A DNA stretch of 64,000 nt from Roseovarius pelagicus (GCF_025639885.1 NZ_CP106738.1:2356001-2420000); one strand, 5' to 3'. Positions 18,538 to 28,051 are shown, numbered from the stretch's first letter. The notes: generated from the sequence alone by a model not told the origin. Numbers and translations are program-made.

Positions 18538-19101
18538 ATGCGCTATCAAATCACCGGAAAGCAGATCGATATCGGCGAGGCCCTGCAAACCCATGTGAAA
18601 GACGAGCTGGGCGCAGCCGTGGCGAAATACGCCGAGCGCCCAACAGACGCGCAAGTGGTTTTTTCCAAGAGTGCGAGCGAGTTTGTATGCGAGTCGATTG
18701 TGCACCTGTCCACCGGATTGACCGCGCAGGCCAGAGCGCATGCGCATGAAATCTACGCCGCATTTGATCAATGCTGCGAGAAAATGGAAAAGCAACTGCG
18801 TCGTTACAAACGCCGTTTGAAGGATCATCACAGGGACCGGACAGAGCCGGTTGAACTTTTCGGCGCGTCCTCCTATATCCTCGCGTCAGAAGTCGAAGAA
18901 GGGGAATCGGAACCCGAGAGCCTGCAACCCATCATCGTGGCCGAGATCGAAGCGCACATCCCGTCGCTGTCGGTCGGCGAGGCCGTGATGCAGATGGAAC
19001 TGGCGGGCGCCCCTGTTCTGGTATTTAGAAACGAGGCAAAAGACGGGCTCAACGTGGTGTATCGCCGGGAAGACGGCAACATCGGTTGGATTGATCCCTG
19101 A
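18538..19101 (+). CDS. hpf: Ribosome hibernation promoting factor, long form
   Basis: A 187-residue long-type HPF: an N-terminal S30AE domain (about 1-100) that binds the decoding centre of idle ribosomes, a linker, and a C-terminal dimerisation domain (about 125-187) that drives 100S formation. The ATG at 18538 is preceded by AAAGGAGGTAAC. The frame is open for 159 bases upstream, but that stretch lacks coding character. It is separated from lptB by a 240-base gap with its own promoter-like elements, and is followed by ptsN, the usual alphaproteobacterial order. Confidence 0.95.
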   Translation: MRYQITGKQIDIGEALQTHVKDELGAAVAKYAERPTDAQVVFSKSASEFVCESIVHLSTGLTAQARAHAHEIYAAFDQCCEKMEKQLRRYKRRLKDHHRDRTEPVELFGASSYILASEVEEGESEPESLQPIIVAEIEAHIPSLSVGEAVMQMELAGAPVLVFRNEAKDGLNVVYRREDGNIGWIDP

Positions 19102-19146
19102 TACAAGGGCAGCGCACGGACCAGCGGCGTATGTTCGGAGCAAGAA

Positions 19147-19611
19147 ATGGAAGTTTCAATGATCCTCAAGCCCGAGGCCGTGCGCGTACTATCGGCAGCA
19201 TCGAGTAAAAAGCGTCTGATTCACGAATTGGGTGATATTGCCCATGCCGCCTATGGCGTGAACGCACAAAAGGCTGTTGAAGCACTGCAAGAGCGCGAGA
19301 GCCTGGGCCCGACGGGTGTAGGCCACGGGGTCGCCCTTCCTCATGCGCGGATCGACGACGTCGAGAGTGTCGTAGGTGCGTTGGTGCTGCTGGAGAAGCC
19401 GATTGATTTTGACGCGGTGGACCGACGTCCCATCGATCTGGCCTTTGCCCTGTTTGCCCCCCGTGATGCCGGGGTCGAGCACCTGAAGGCGTTGGCGCTG
19501 GTGTCACGGACGCTGCGCGATGCTGCGCTCTGCGCCAAGCTGCGGGCCAACCGTGATGCCGCGACGCTTTATGCGATCGTCACAGAGGCGCAATCGTCGA
19601 TCGCTGCCTAG
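19147..19611 (+). CDS. ptsN: Nitrogen PTS EIIA component PtsN
   Basis: A 154-residue EIIA-Ntr regulator of the sugar-independent phosphotransferase system, which controls potassium uptake and other targets by protein contact. The phospho-acceptor His66 lies in GVALPHARID. Length and fold match the family. It lies 45 bases after hpf, probably in the same transcript. It ends 7 bases before a hairpin that is also read as a REP-like element. Confidence 0.94.
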   Translation: MEVSMILKPEAVRVLSAASSKKRLIHELGDIAHAAYGVNAQKAVEALQERESLGPTGVGHGVALPHARIDDVESVVGALVLLEKPIDFDAVDRRPIDLAFALFAPRDAGVEHLKALALVSRTLRDAALCAKLRANRDAATLYAIVTEAQSSIAA

Positions 19612-19617
19612 CCCGCT

Positions 19618-19640
19618 GGTGGGGTGAAACCCCACCCTAC
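19618..19640 (-). repeat. REP-like GTAG hairpin
   Basis: On the minus strand this reads GTAG followed by an 8-bp perfect stem GGTGGGGT / ACCCCACC with a 3-base loop. The TAG is also the stop codon of the sulfotransferase gene. Related elements with different stem sequence lie at 40495-40516 and 25146-25161. The layout (GTAG foot plus palindrome) is that of REP sequences mobilised by TnpA-REP transposases. There is no T run, so it is a poor terminator. Confidence 0.5.
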
Positions 19641-21064
19641 GCCCAGCGGTCAAATCCGAACATGATGTAGTCGCGCTGATAGATATCAGATCCCAGCGCC
19701 TCAATCTGGTCGTCGTATATGTCGGCCAGTGTGAAGGGCGTGTCGGGCGCGGTGTCGGGAATGGGCGGGGCGCCGGGATAGCCGACCTGTTTGGCCAATG
19801 CGCCCAGAGAAAGCATCATCTCATCCTCACGCAGAATAAGATCGGGTAAGGTGAATTGTGCCATACCCTGAAGGACAGCGGACTGGCTGGCCCAGTTTGC
19901 ATCGACCCGAACGCTGGTCTGGCCGCGCAAGTTGGCCTTGAGAAACTCCAAAAACGCGACGAAGGCCGTGTAATGCGCGCGCCTGTCATAGGTTTCATCC
20001 GGGCCAGGGCCGGGAATCGGCAGTTTGTGAAAGTTGCGCAAGGTGCGGCGAATTTCAGTGAGGCAATCCGGGCCGCGGTTGAGGATGCGATGGCAAAAGG
20101 CGGCGTGGGCACGTGCAATGGGATGGCGCAACACGGTAAAGCAGCGATGGCCGGGATGCTGCCGCATCCATTGACGCAGCAGTTTTTGGTTCATCTTGGT
20201 GTGCAGCCCCTCGGGCGCGACCCCGTCCAGAGCGGCCAGCCAGTCCTCTACTTCGCGCTCTGGTCCGGAACGGATCGGCATATAGCACAGCGGAGCCTCC
20301 AGCGCGACGATGTGGCTGGGCACGGCCGCGCCGCGGCGCGGCTCAAAGTTGGGTGTGCGGGTCAGGTTAAACCGGTCCAGCCCGGCCAGCGCCGTGGTCA
20401 TTTCATCGAAATTGGCGACCTTATCCTCTAGCGCCTGCGGATTCTGGATTTTCAGGTTGCTGTCCAGCTCCTCTAGCGCCTCTTCTGTTCCGAGGAATTT
20501 TGCCAGACCATTGATCACACCGAGATCGTTCAGATCCTCGTAGGCGATGTAGAACGCAGTTTGTCCGGTGCGTTGCAGCGTATTCAGCAACAGCAGTTGG
20601 AAATCTTGCAGGTTGTGCATATGGCTGTCGAATTCAGCGGCATCAAATGTCGCGCGGGCGTCGCGGCGGCGTTTCACATTGGTCAGTTTCCACTGGCCGG
20701 TTTCCTGCGCAATTTTCCAACTGACATAGCTTTCTGCCGGGTTGCGGGTCAGGATGATCTTGGCGCAGCGCGGGTCAGTCAGGGCGAGGTCCAGCGCGCG
20801 CGGATCATGGTCATGGAAAAACCGGAAGCCGCCGATGCCGTCAGTGTCGGATTTGATCGCGTCGATCAGGCGGGCAGGGTCGCCCTCTCGCATGGCCTGC
20901 GTGATGCCCAGAATTTCGGTTTTGTTTGGGTAGCCGATAAAGTGAGGGTTGAACGCCTCGCCGTGGCAATTCAGTGAATCAAACGAGTTAATGTTGGATT
21001 CCAACAGATTGCTGCCGGTTCGCATCTCTGCGAACACCACGAAATAGTCGAAACGTGCAACCAT
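19637..21064 (-). CDS. Two-part PAPS-dependent sulfotransferase
   Basis: A 475-residue protein. The N-terminal half looks like a Stf0/NodH-type sulfotransferase: EMRTGSNLLESNINS fits the 5'-phosphosulfate loop, and ILTRNPAESYVS the 3'-phosphate-binding strand. The C-terminal half (about 255-475) begins with a second sulfotransferase-like block (FTVLRHPIARAHAAFC resembles the carbohydrate-sulfotransferase 3'-phosphate motif), suggesting a tandem or fused enzyme. It is last in the minus-strand polysaccharide cluster, six bases after the GT14-like gene. Probably sulfates a surface glycan in the cytoplasm; the acceptor is unknown. The stop codon is supplied by a REP-like hairpin. Confidence 0.8.
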   Translation of the reverse strand: MVARFDYFVVFAEMRTGSNLLESNINSFDSLNCHGEAFNPHFIGYPNKTEILGITQAMREGDPARLIDAIKSDTDGIGGFRFFHDHDPRALDLALTDPRCAKIILTRNPAESYVSWKIAQETGQWKLTNVKRRRDARATFDAAEFDSHMHNLQDFQLLLLNTLQRTGQTAFYIAYEDLNDLGVINGLAKFLGTEEALEELDSNLKIQNPQALEDKVANFDEMTTALAGLDRFNLTRTPNFEPRRGAAVPSHIVALEAPLCYMPIRSGPEREVEDWLAALDGVAPEGLHTKMNQKLLRQWMRQHPGHRCFTVLRHPIARAHAAFCHRILNRGPDCLTEIRRTLRNFHKLPIPGPGPDETYDRRAHYTAFVAFLEFLKANLRGQTSVRVDANWASQSAVLQGMAQFTLPDLILREDEMMLSLGALAKQVGYPGAPPIPDTAPDTPFTLADIYDDQIEALGSDIYQRDYIMFGFDRWA

Positions 21065-21070
21065 GCGTAT

Positions 21071-22771
21071 TTACCGAACCAGATAGGGTTTGCGTTTACT
21101 GCTGGGGGGATCGAGCGGGTCGTGGGCGACGGGAAAATTGCCCATGAGATAGGGGTGCATGCCCTGATTTTTCAGATTTTGCAGGAATTGGCCAAAGCCG
21201 GAAAGGTCGGCCATCTTGGGCACTTCTGCGAGGCCGCGCATGTTCTGCTGTGGGCCGATTTCGTCGATGATGGTTTGCAGGGGTTCCATCGGGGCCTCGA
21301 TGAACTCTGCCATTGTCCAGATGCGCACGCGGGCTTTGGTCCAGGACGAACGCAGGATTTCGAGGTGCTTGCTCTCGATTTGCTGCAGGCGGGCGGCCTC
21401 GCGACGGATGTCGGAAAAATTCTGGTTCGACTTAAAGAGCGACACCGCCCATGCCCCTGAAATCACCGAGATTTGCGCATTGGGGTCTTTGGCAATGTCC
21501 CAATTGACGGCCTGATTGTCGCGCGGGCTGAACTGAAAGCATTGCCGTTCGCCGCGCGTATTCCAGATCAGCGAAGCAAGAAACGCATGTGGATTGTAAT
21601 CGCGCAGTGCGGCGCTGTCGCTGAGGGCGCCGTTTACGACCCGCTGGCCGTCGCAGAATTCGGCCCTTTCGGGGGCGAAGATATGACCATGTACGCGAGT
21701 GCTGGTCGCGCGCGACAGCCACGCCTCGAAATTCTCAAAGAGGGCGGAAAATCCCTGAAACACCGAATATTGCGCGGATGTCAGGCCATTTTCGCGGGTT
21801 TCCACGGGAAAGCGGCTTTGCATATAGAGGCCGGGCCGACCACGTGTGCGCCGCTCGACCGCCTTGGCAAATATGCGATCGATCTTACCGGGATTGGGTT
21901 CGGTTTTCTTCATCGCATGGGCGGCGTCAGTGAGGAAGGCATCGTATAACCGGTTGGCATGTGGCCAAATCTTGCGCGCGACGAAGCAATCGGAACGACG
22001 TAACAGCTGTAGGTGGTCGTCGTAGAAGATGTGCGGTTTACCCTGATAGTCGAACTTGCTCAGGGTCAATGAGCGGCTTTCGATCTGGCGGGAATATTGT
22101 CGTGCGAGGGTTTGAAAATAGCTCTCGTCCGGGATCCACACCTTTGAGAAATAGCGGTCGTACACAGGCCGTTCAGGATCACTGAGGATCGCTGACAGGG
22201 TTTGTCGTGTCAGGCACCACCATTGGCTGCCCATATGGGGGACGATGCCGCCGGGGATGCGGCGCCTTAACCCCAAGCCGCGCTGTATCGCGACGTATTT
22301 ATCAAAGAGATAGCGGTTTTTGCGCCACGAGAACGGGAACCGCAAAGTAAAGCGTTCGCTGTCCAGTCCGCCAATGGTCCAAGGGACATCGGCGGTGGTC
22401 GCGCTCTCGATGAAATCGGTCTGGGGGCGGTTTTTCAGATAGTCGATCAATTCCTCGACCGGGCGTAGCGGCAGACACGAGCCAGAAGCGAGGTAGATAT
22501 GGCGGACGTCAGGGAATTCATCCAGCATCATCTGTGAGGCAGATTGCGACGCAGCAACCAGCCCCCATGTGCCCCACTCACAGCGGTGGCGTTTGGAAAA
22601 CCGCACATCGGGCAAATCTGACAGTGCTTTGACGAAGGCGTTGTAGGTCTGTTTGGGTACTGAGACGTCGGCATGGATCACCAACGGACAGCCCGCGGCG
22701 GACCAGTGGCGCGCGACCTGTTCCGCGCGTCCCAGCGCGGTGTGAACCAGCATGACGATACCAACGCTCAT
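21071..22771 (-). CDS. GT14-like beta-1,6-N-acetylglucosaminyltransferase with extra C-terminal domain
   Basis: A 566-residue protein. The first 270 residues match the core-2/I-branching (GT14) family: an MLVHTALGRAEQVARHW start, the HRCEWGTWGLVAAS segment, the YLASGSCLPLRPVEEL segment and the GSQWWCLTR motif, with acidic residues in WIPDESYFQTL. The C-terminal 290 residues form a second domain found with this enzyme in Rhodobacteraceae (I recall DUF5927); its role is unknown. It lies between the frameshifted GT and the sulfotransferase, 6 and 22 bases from each, so one operon is likely. The acceptor glycan is not inferable. Confidence 0.82.
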   Translation of the reverse strand: MSVGIVMLVHTALGRAEQVARHWSAAGCPLVIHADVSVPKQTYNAFVKALSDLPDVRFSKRHRCEWGTWGLVAASQSASQMMLDEFPDVRHIYLASGSCLPLRPVEELIDYLKNRPQTDFIESATTADVPWTIGGLDSERFTLRFPFSWRKNRYLFDKYVAIQRGLGLRRRIPGGIVPHMGSQWWCLTRQTLSAILSDPERPVYDRYFSKVWIPDESYFQTLARQYSRQIESRSLTLSKFDYQGKPHIFYDDHLQLLRRSDCFVARKIWPHANRLYDAFLTDAAHAMKKTEPNPGKIDRIFAKAVERRTRGRPGLYMQSRFPVETRENGLTSAQYSVFQGFSALFENFEAWLSRATSTRVHGHIFAPERAEFCDGQRVVNGALSDSAALRDYNPHAFLASLIWNTRGERQCFQFSPRDNQAVNWDIAKDPNAQISVISGAWAVSLFKSNQNFSDIRREAARLQQIESKHLEILRSSWTKARVRIWTMAEFIEAPMEPLQTIIDEIGPQQNMRGLAEVPKMADLSGFGQFLQNLKNQGMHPYLMGNFPVAHDPLDPPSSKRKPYLVR

Positions 22772-22793
22772 GCGGGGTTTGCCTTCCTGCTCT

Positions 22794-23805
22794 TCATGCC
22801 CAATTGCCCTTGGACATCAGGCCAAGGATCTCCAATTGGCGCCAGTTTATATACTTTTCCGACCATTTGCACCAAAGCTCTGGTGTGTCGCGAAGGTTTT
22901 CAACGTAGGCTTTATATTCCAGCGATGCGCGATAGTGCTGTTGGCGTTCCATTTCCTCTTCGGCTTTCTGGGTGAAGGTATCCAGAAACTTGGCGTGCAA
23001 CAGGACGCCACTGGCGGTTTCGCCGCCCCATTCGTCATAGACAAGGTTCAGACCACGCGGCAGCAGCATGTGGGTCGAACTGATGTAGGTGTTGCGGCGG
23101 TTCCACTTTACCAGAGGTATTTTGTTCAGGGCGGGTGCCTTTTTCGGGGCATCGGGAAAAAAGACCCGCGCACGGGGGGCCGCCTTGAATCCAGAGATTT
23201 CCGTATTTGCGGTTCTTTTCAATCATATAGTTGCCGGGATCGAACCACGCGGCGATTTCGATCGGATCCTGCCCGCGCCGGTAGGGCACCGCATCAAGCC
23301 GTCCCTTGGGGTACATATCCAGCAGCATCGCGCCAAAGCTGCGCACGTTTGATCCGTCCAGCCAGTCGGTCAGAGCGCGGATCGAGCGTGTGTCGCAGAA
23401 GGGGTAAACAAACAGCTCGTCCGGGTCGACGACCAGCGTCCAGTGCCCGTGACCATAGCGCGATTGCAGCCAGTTCAGCCAATCGACGCCAAAACGTGCG
23501 CGTTTATAGCTGCTGCGCGTGTGCCAGAGGGACACGTCGGGTTGGTCGGCCAAATAATCACCGCCACCATCGCTGCTGTCATTGTCCACGATCAGGAAAT
23601 GATCCACGCCCATGTCGCGATAGTAATTCAGGAAGTACGGCAGACGGATATGTTCGTCCCGCAGGGTCGAGAACAACAATACCTGACCCGGTTTGATGTG
23701 TTTCGTGCGGTCAATCACCGGGGTGAGCGCGAAATGCTTGCGATAGGCGCGCACCTTGGCGTGTTTACGCCGCAAACGCATGCGGTAGGATTGGACGATA
23801 CTCAC
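22794..23805 (-). pseudogene. Glycosyltransferase family 2, frameshifted at a C6 run
   Basis: Two overlapping frames together encode a paralogue of the next upstream glycosyltransferase. The N-terminal part (GTG at 23805 behind GAGGGAG) runs through VDNDSSDGGG and VVDPDELF to LWIQGGP, then enters a wrong frame that stops at 23035. The C-terminal part continues in another frame from about 23180 (RARVFF, IPLVKWNRR, SSTHMLLPRGLN) to 22794. Removing one C from the C6 tract (plus-strand G6, 23174-23179) rejoins the frames and restores full alignment to the intact copy at 23966-25000. It is either a real inactivation, a phase-variable switch or a sequencing error. The rest of the C-terminus shows no decay. 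Confidence 0.85.
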
Positions 23806-23965
23806 GTCATACGCTCCCTCAGTACATCGATACCGCCCCACGGTTGACGAGCAGCATAGGCGCACGGTCTTAAGCGAACATTGTCAGTCCTGCAATCAGT
23901 GCCGCCCCAGTTACGCACAGGATAAGGTGTTGAGCCTCTTGGGTAAATGGGTATTGCATAACGGG

Positions 23966-25000
23966 TCATAGCCATGTTCCCCGTGACATCAGTCCCATTG
24001 CCTCTAGCTGTCGCCAAGAGATGAGCCGGGTCGAGCCGTCGCACCATAAATCCGGGCTTTGGGTGAGGCGGTCATAGTAGTCGTCATAGAGGGCGGAATT
24101 GGCGAAATGTTCGCCGCGGTTTTTCTCTTCGGCAGACTTGTCGGCGATCATGTGCAGGAATTTCGTGTGCAGGAGGATGCCGCTGGTTTTTTCACCGCCC
24201 TGATCGTCATAGACGTGGTTCAGCCGCCGGGGCAGCAGCGAATGGGTAGAGCTGACATAGGCATAGCGGCGATCCCATTTGACCAGAGGAACCTTGCCCA
24301 TCGTCGGCGCGCGGCGGGGATTCGTGGCAAAGAAATTGCGTGCCCTTGGGCCGCCTTGGATCCACAAGTTCTGAAGATCCTTTTTCTTTTGAATCATATA
24401 GTTGCCACCATCAAACCATTGCAGGATTTCAAACGGATTGCTGCCGGCCTGGTAGGTCTGGGCGTCGAGCGGTCCCTTGGGGTACATGTCCAGCATCAGC
24501 GCGCCGAAGGAGGTAAACTCCTTGCGGTCGAGCCATTCTGTGAGCGCCCGGAGGGGACGCGTATCGTGATATGGATAGATGAACACTTCGTCAGCGTCCA
24601 AAGTCAGGCACCAGTGGCTGTGACCATGTTGGATCTGTAGCCAAGTCAGCCAATCGACTCCGAATCGCGACAGGCGATAGCTGTCCGGGGTGTGCCAAAT
24701 CGACGTGTCGAGTTGCTGTGCGAGGTATTCGGCGGTGCCGTCGTCGGATGCATTGTCCACGAATAGGAAATGATCGACACCCAGCTTGCGATGATGATCA
24801 AGAAAGTACGGCAGCCGCACGGCCTCGTTTCGGACTGTTGTGAAACACAGGATTGAATCTGGTGCGATTTGGTCCGTGCGGTTGTGGACTTCGCGGAGCT
24901 GGCGGCGTTTGCGCAGCGCGCGCAGCAACAGGCGGCGCCGTTTCCAGCGCAGACGATAGGCCATCGTGGCGGTGCCGATCTGCTGCGTTATGTCCTGCAT
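23966..25000 (-). CDS. Glycosyltransferase family 2 protein
   Basis: About 344 residues with a GT-A fold of the Glyco_tranf_2_4 type: ILCFTTVRNEAVRLPYFLDHHRKLG nucleotide-binding start, DNASDDG, and the LDADEVF acidic metal motif. The basic N-terminus (RLRWKRRRLLLRALRKRR) suggests membrane-surface binding. I place the start at the ATG of MQDITQQ (25000); a TTG start at 25069 or an ATG at 24964 is possible. It is the intact paralogue of the frameshifted gene 160 bases downstream, and sits after galE and galU, which supply UDP-sugars. Confidence 0.83.
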   Translation of the reverse strand: MQDITQQIGTATMAYRLRWKRRRLLLRALRKRRQLREVHNRTDQIAPDSILCFTTVRNEAVRLPYFLDHHRKLGVDHFLFVDNASDDGTAEYLAQQLDTSIWHTPDSYRLSRFGVDWLTWLQIQHGHSHWCLTLDADEVFIYPYHDTRPLRALTEWLDRKEFTSFGALMLDMYPKGPLDAQTYQAGSNPFEILQWFDGGNYMIQKKKDLQNLWIQGGPRARNFFATNPRRAPTMGKVPLVKWDRRYAYVSSTHSLLPRRLNHVYDDQGGEKTSGILLHTKFLHMIADKSAEEKNRGEHFANSALYDDYYDRLTQSPDLWCDGSTRLISWRQLEAMGLMSRGTWL

Positions 25001-25145
25001 CTGCCTCTCGGGTGGCGCACCGGTATGGTCCGCCTGACTGAACGCAGTGTAATCATAGATTTGTGGCAAAACACGGGTGGTTTTGGGCTGTTCGCGCGGA
25101 AAGCGTTAGCCGCAGGGCGGGCCTTGGCGATTGCGCCCCGGGGCA

Positions 25146-25161
25146 GGCCGTCCCGGCCTAC
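25146..25161 (-). repeat. Third REP-like GTAG hairpin, at the galE stop
   Basis: On the minus strand GTAG is followed at once by GGCCG-GGA-CGGCC. The TAG is the galE stop codon, as at the sulfotransferase gene. The stem is shorter than in the other two copies. It is followed by a GCCCCGGGGC palindrome at about 25138-25145. Confidence 0.4.
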
Positions 25162-26141
25162 TTGTCGTAATGCCCCGTTTGATGCCAGCGCCACGCGTCG
25201 GTGATCATCTGCTTCATGGTGGAGCGTTTCGGTTTCCAGCCCAGTTCAGCCTCGGCGCGGGTGGAGCCAGAGACAAGGCGGGTGCAGTCACCCGGACGAC
25301 GTGGGCCGTCGATCACCGGAACATCGCGGCCAGTGACGGCATGAGACTGGTCGATCACCTCGCGCACAGAAAAACCACTGCCGGTGCCAAGATTGAACAC
25401 GCGGCTGGGCTTGTCATTCTCCAGCCACTTCAGGCCCAGAATATGGGCATCAACCAGATCCATCACATGCACATAGTCGCGGATGCAGGTGCCATCGGGT
25501 GTATCCCAATCGGTGCCAAACACGGTCAGCGCATCGCGTTTGCCGTCAATTGCGTCGAGCATGAGGGGGATGAGGTGTGTCTCGGGCTTGTGAAACTCTC
25601 CGATTTCGGCCTCTGGATCGGCGCCGGCGACGTTGAAGTAGCGAAAGATGACATGATGCAGGTCATGCGCGACCTCGAATCCGTGCAACATATCCTCGAT
25701 CGCGCGTTTTGAGGCGCCGTATGGGTTGATGGGATGTTGCGCGCATTCCTCGTCCAGAACGACATTATCCTGATCCCCATATGTTGCGCAGGTGGAGCTG
25801 AACACAAAGTTGCGGCAGCCCGCGTGTACAGCAGCCTGCATCAGGGTCAGCGATCCGGCGACATTGTTGTGCCAATAGGTTTCGGGACTGCGGATGCTGT
25901 CGCCCACCTGACTGAGCGCGGCAAAGTGCATGACGGCGGCAGGTTGATAAGCGGCAAAAACCTGATCCAGTCGTTCGCGGTCGGTCAGGTCGCCCTGCTC
26001 GAACGGTCCGAATTTGACGGCATCCTGCCAGCCAATGCTGAGGTTGTCATAGGTGACGGGCGTATAGCCTGCCGCCTGTAGCGCCTTGCATGCGTGACTT
26101 CCGATATAGCCCGCGCCGCCTGTTACCAGGATATTCGTCAC
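25158..26141 (-). CDS. galE: UDP-glucose 4-epimerase GalE
   Basis: A 327-residue short-chain dehydrogenase-type epimerase interconverting UDP-glucose and UDP-galactose. It has the NAD-binding glycine motif TGGAGYIGSH at residues 7-16, catalytic Ser in SSTCATYG, and the Tyr-x-x-x-Lys pair in YGASK. The length matches the family. It lies 26 bases after galU on the same strand and upstream of the two glycosyltransferases, so it likely feeds them UDP-galactose. Confidence 0.95.
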   Translation of the reverse strand: MTNILVTGGAGYIGSHACKALQAAGYTPVTYDNLSIGWQDAVKFGPFEQGDLTDRERLDQVFAAYQPAAVMHFAALSQVGDSIRSPETYWHNNVAGSLTLMQAAVHAGCRNFVFSSTCATYGDQDNVVLDEECAQHPINPYGASKRAIEDMLHGFEVAHDLHHVIFRYFNVAGADPEAEIGEFHKPETHLIPLMLDAIDGKRDALTVFGTDWDTPDGTCIRDYVHVMDLVDAHILGLKWLENDKPSRVFNLGTGSGFSVREVIDQSHAVTGRDVPVIDGPRRPGDCTRLVSGSTRAEAELGWKPKRSTMKQMITDAWRWHQTGHYDK

Positions 26142-26166
26142 AATGTCGCCTCTGGCTGCTCAAATG

Positions 26167-27060
26167 TTACTGAGCAGCCTTATCAGCGTTGACGATTTCG
26201 TAAAGGAAGTTCTGCAAATCGTCGCGTAACTCTGGCCGATCCAGCGCGAATGATACGGTCGCTTGCAGGAAACCGGCCTTGGACCCGCAATCGAACCGCT
26301 GGCCGCGGAAACGGAAGCCGTAGACCTCTTCGCCCTCGTCGCGGGCATCGTCGATGGCGTCGGTCAGTTGAATTTCTCCACCTGCGCCAGTCTTCTTCTG
26401 GTTCAGCATTTTCAGGACGGTGGGCGTCAAAACATAGCGACCGATCACGGCGAGGTTCGACGGTGCGGTGCCGGGGGCGGGTTTTTCGACCATGCCCTTG
26501 GTCGATACCATAGACCCCATATCTTCTTTGATATCGAGGATCCCGTAGGAGGAGGCCTTGTCATCGGGGACCTCCATCGCGGCGACGATGTTGCCCGGCG
26601 TTTCCTCGAATGCCTCGATCATCTGTTGCAGGCAGGGTTTCTCGGCGGCGATCACGTCATCCGGCAGTATCACGGCAAAAGGTTCGTTGCCAATCAGGCG
26701 GCGCGCGCACCAGACGGCATGCCCCAGACCAAGCGGTTTGTGTTGGCGCAGATAGGCGATTTCGCCCGAGTCCATGTTCGTAGATTTCAGAATATCGAGA
26801 AGCTCGGTCTTACCCTTCCTACGCAACTCCTGCTCCAGCGTGGGGGCGTTGTCAAAATAGTCCTCAAGCGCACCTTTGCCGCGTGAGGTGACAAAGATGA
26901 ACTCCTTGATCCCTGCCTCGCGCGCCTCGTCGATCGCGTATTGCACCAGCGGACGGTCCACCAGTGTCATGATTTCCTTAGGCACGGATTTTGTCGCCGG
27001 TAGAAACCGCGTTCCCATTCCCGCAACGGGAAAAATGGCCTTTGTAACCTTGCGCCGCAT
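26167..27060 (-). CDS. galU: UTP-glucose-1-phosphate uridylyltransferase GalU
   Basis: A 297-residue nucleotidyltransferase making UDP-glucose. It has the GMGTRFLPATKSVPKEIM signature near the N-terminus, the catalytic Lys in the PKEM-like segment, the VLPDDV uridine/metal site and VEKPAPG. The start at 27060 (MRRKVTKAIF) gives the usual N-terminus behind AAGGGTAT; an ATG at 27084 with AGGTGGG upstream is an alternative. The 160-base AT-rich gap before it probably holds the promoter for galU-galE and the genes below. Confidence 0.95.
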   Translation of the reverse strand: MRRKVTKAIFPVAGMGTRFLPATKSVPKEIMTLVDRPLVQYAIDEAREAGIKEFIFVTSRGKGALEDYFDNAPTLEQELRRKGKTELLDILKSTNMDSGEIAYLRQHKPLGLGHAVWCARRLIGNEPFAVILPDDVIAAEKPCLQQMIEAFEETPGNIVAAMEVPDDKASSYGILDIKEDMGSMVSTKGMVEKPAPGTAPSNLAVIGRYVLTPTVLKMLNQKKTGAGGEIQLTDAIDDARDEGEEVYGFRFRGQRFDCGSKAGFLQATVSFALDRPELRDDLQNFLYEIVNADKAAQ

Positions 27061-27245
27061 TTTTATACCCTTGCCGTTCCCCATTGTTCACCCACCTACC
27101 ACAAAAATACTAAATCTTGTATTGAGATAAGGGGGAAATTGGGCAAATTTTTGGCGGAATTGCAAAAATCACAAAATGACAAATGATTAGTAATATATTG
27201 AAGTATAGGCAGAAAATACGAAAATGGCAACCTCGGGTTGATTTT

Positions 27246-28046
27246 TCAGGCCATATCCATCTCTGTCATCATCGTTTCAATTCTGGAAACATCTTCCGGG
27301 TTGTTCAGTTCCCAGAACTGTCGGTTGCGGGCCTCTACCTCGACGCACAGGATGGATCGACCGTGTTCGAGAAAGCGAAGTTGTTCCAGTCCTTCGAGCT
27401 GTTCCAGCGGGCCGGGGGCAAAATCGGGATAGGCCGTCAGAGCCGCGGGGCGGTAGGCGTAGACGCCAACGTGATGAAAGACCGGGGTGGTGTCCGCATC
27501 GGCATAGGTGCCGGGGGTGTAGGGGATCACTTCCTTAGAGAAATAGAGCGCGTGGTTCTGTGTGCCAAAGACAGCGGTGGTGCCGCCAACGCGGCCATTG
27601 CGGCGATCCTCGAGAAATCCGTTCAGCGCGCGACCATCACAACGTAACACCGGTGTGGCGACCTCTGCCGCCGGATCGGCACGCAGACCCGCCACCAGAT
27701 CTTCGACGAACCAATGGGGGGTCAGGGGTGCATCGCCCTGCAGGTTCACCACGATATCAAACCCGCCGCCCAGTGTCTGCGCAGCTTCGGCGCAGCGTTC
27801 GGTACCATTGGCACAGTCAGCAGAGGTCATCACCACCTCTGCGCCAAAGGCAACGGCGGCCTCGCGGATGCGATCATCGTCGGTTGCAACCACGACCCGG
27901 TCCGCGCCATTTACGAGGCAGGCAGCCTCCCATGATCGCTGAATCAGCGACTTCGTCTCTCCGGTGGCGCCGGTGAGGGTCGCCAATGGCTTGCCCGGGA
28001 ACCGGCTGGAGGCATAACGGGCGGGGATGGCGATGAGGACGCTCAT
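27246..28046 (-). CDS. kdsB: CMP-KDO synthetase KdsB
   Basis: A 266-residue 3-deoxy-D-manno-octulosonate cytidylyltransferase that activates KDO for LPS or capsule. The opening IAIPARYASSRFPGKPLA is the family signature, VVATDDDRI and NLQGDAPL are active-site segments, and the C-terminal EQLEGLEQLRFLE is also typical. It lies 5 bases after cysQ, so the two are co-transcribed. kdsD, the KDO-pathway isomerase, is 7 kb away on the other strand. Confidence 0.95.
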   Translation of the reverse strand: MSVLIAIPARYASSRFPGKPLATLTGATGETKSLIQRSWEAACLVNGADRVVVATDDDRIREAAVAFGAEVVMTSADCANGTERCAEAAQTLGGGFDIVVNLQGDAPLTPHWFVEDLVAGLRADPAAEVATPVLRCDGRALNGFLEDRRNGRVGGTTAVFGTQNHALYFSKEVIPYTPGTYADADTTPVFHHVGVYAYRPAALTAYPDFAPGPLEQLEGLEQLRFLEHGRSILCVEVEARNRQFWELNNPEDVSRIETMMTEMDMA

Positions 28047-28051
28047 TTGGG

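Noticed and set aside
23802..24047. An 81-codon minus-strand frame between the two glycosyltransferases
   Set aside because: It overlaps the ends of both genes in another frame and lacks any recognisable motif or ribosome site.
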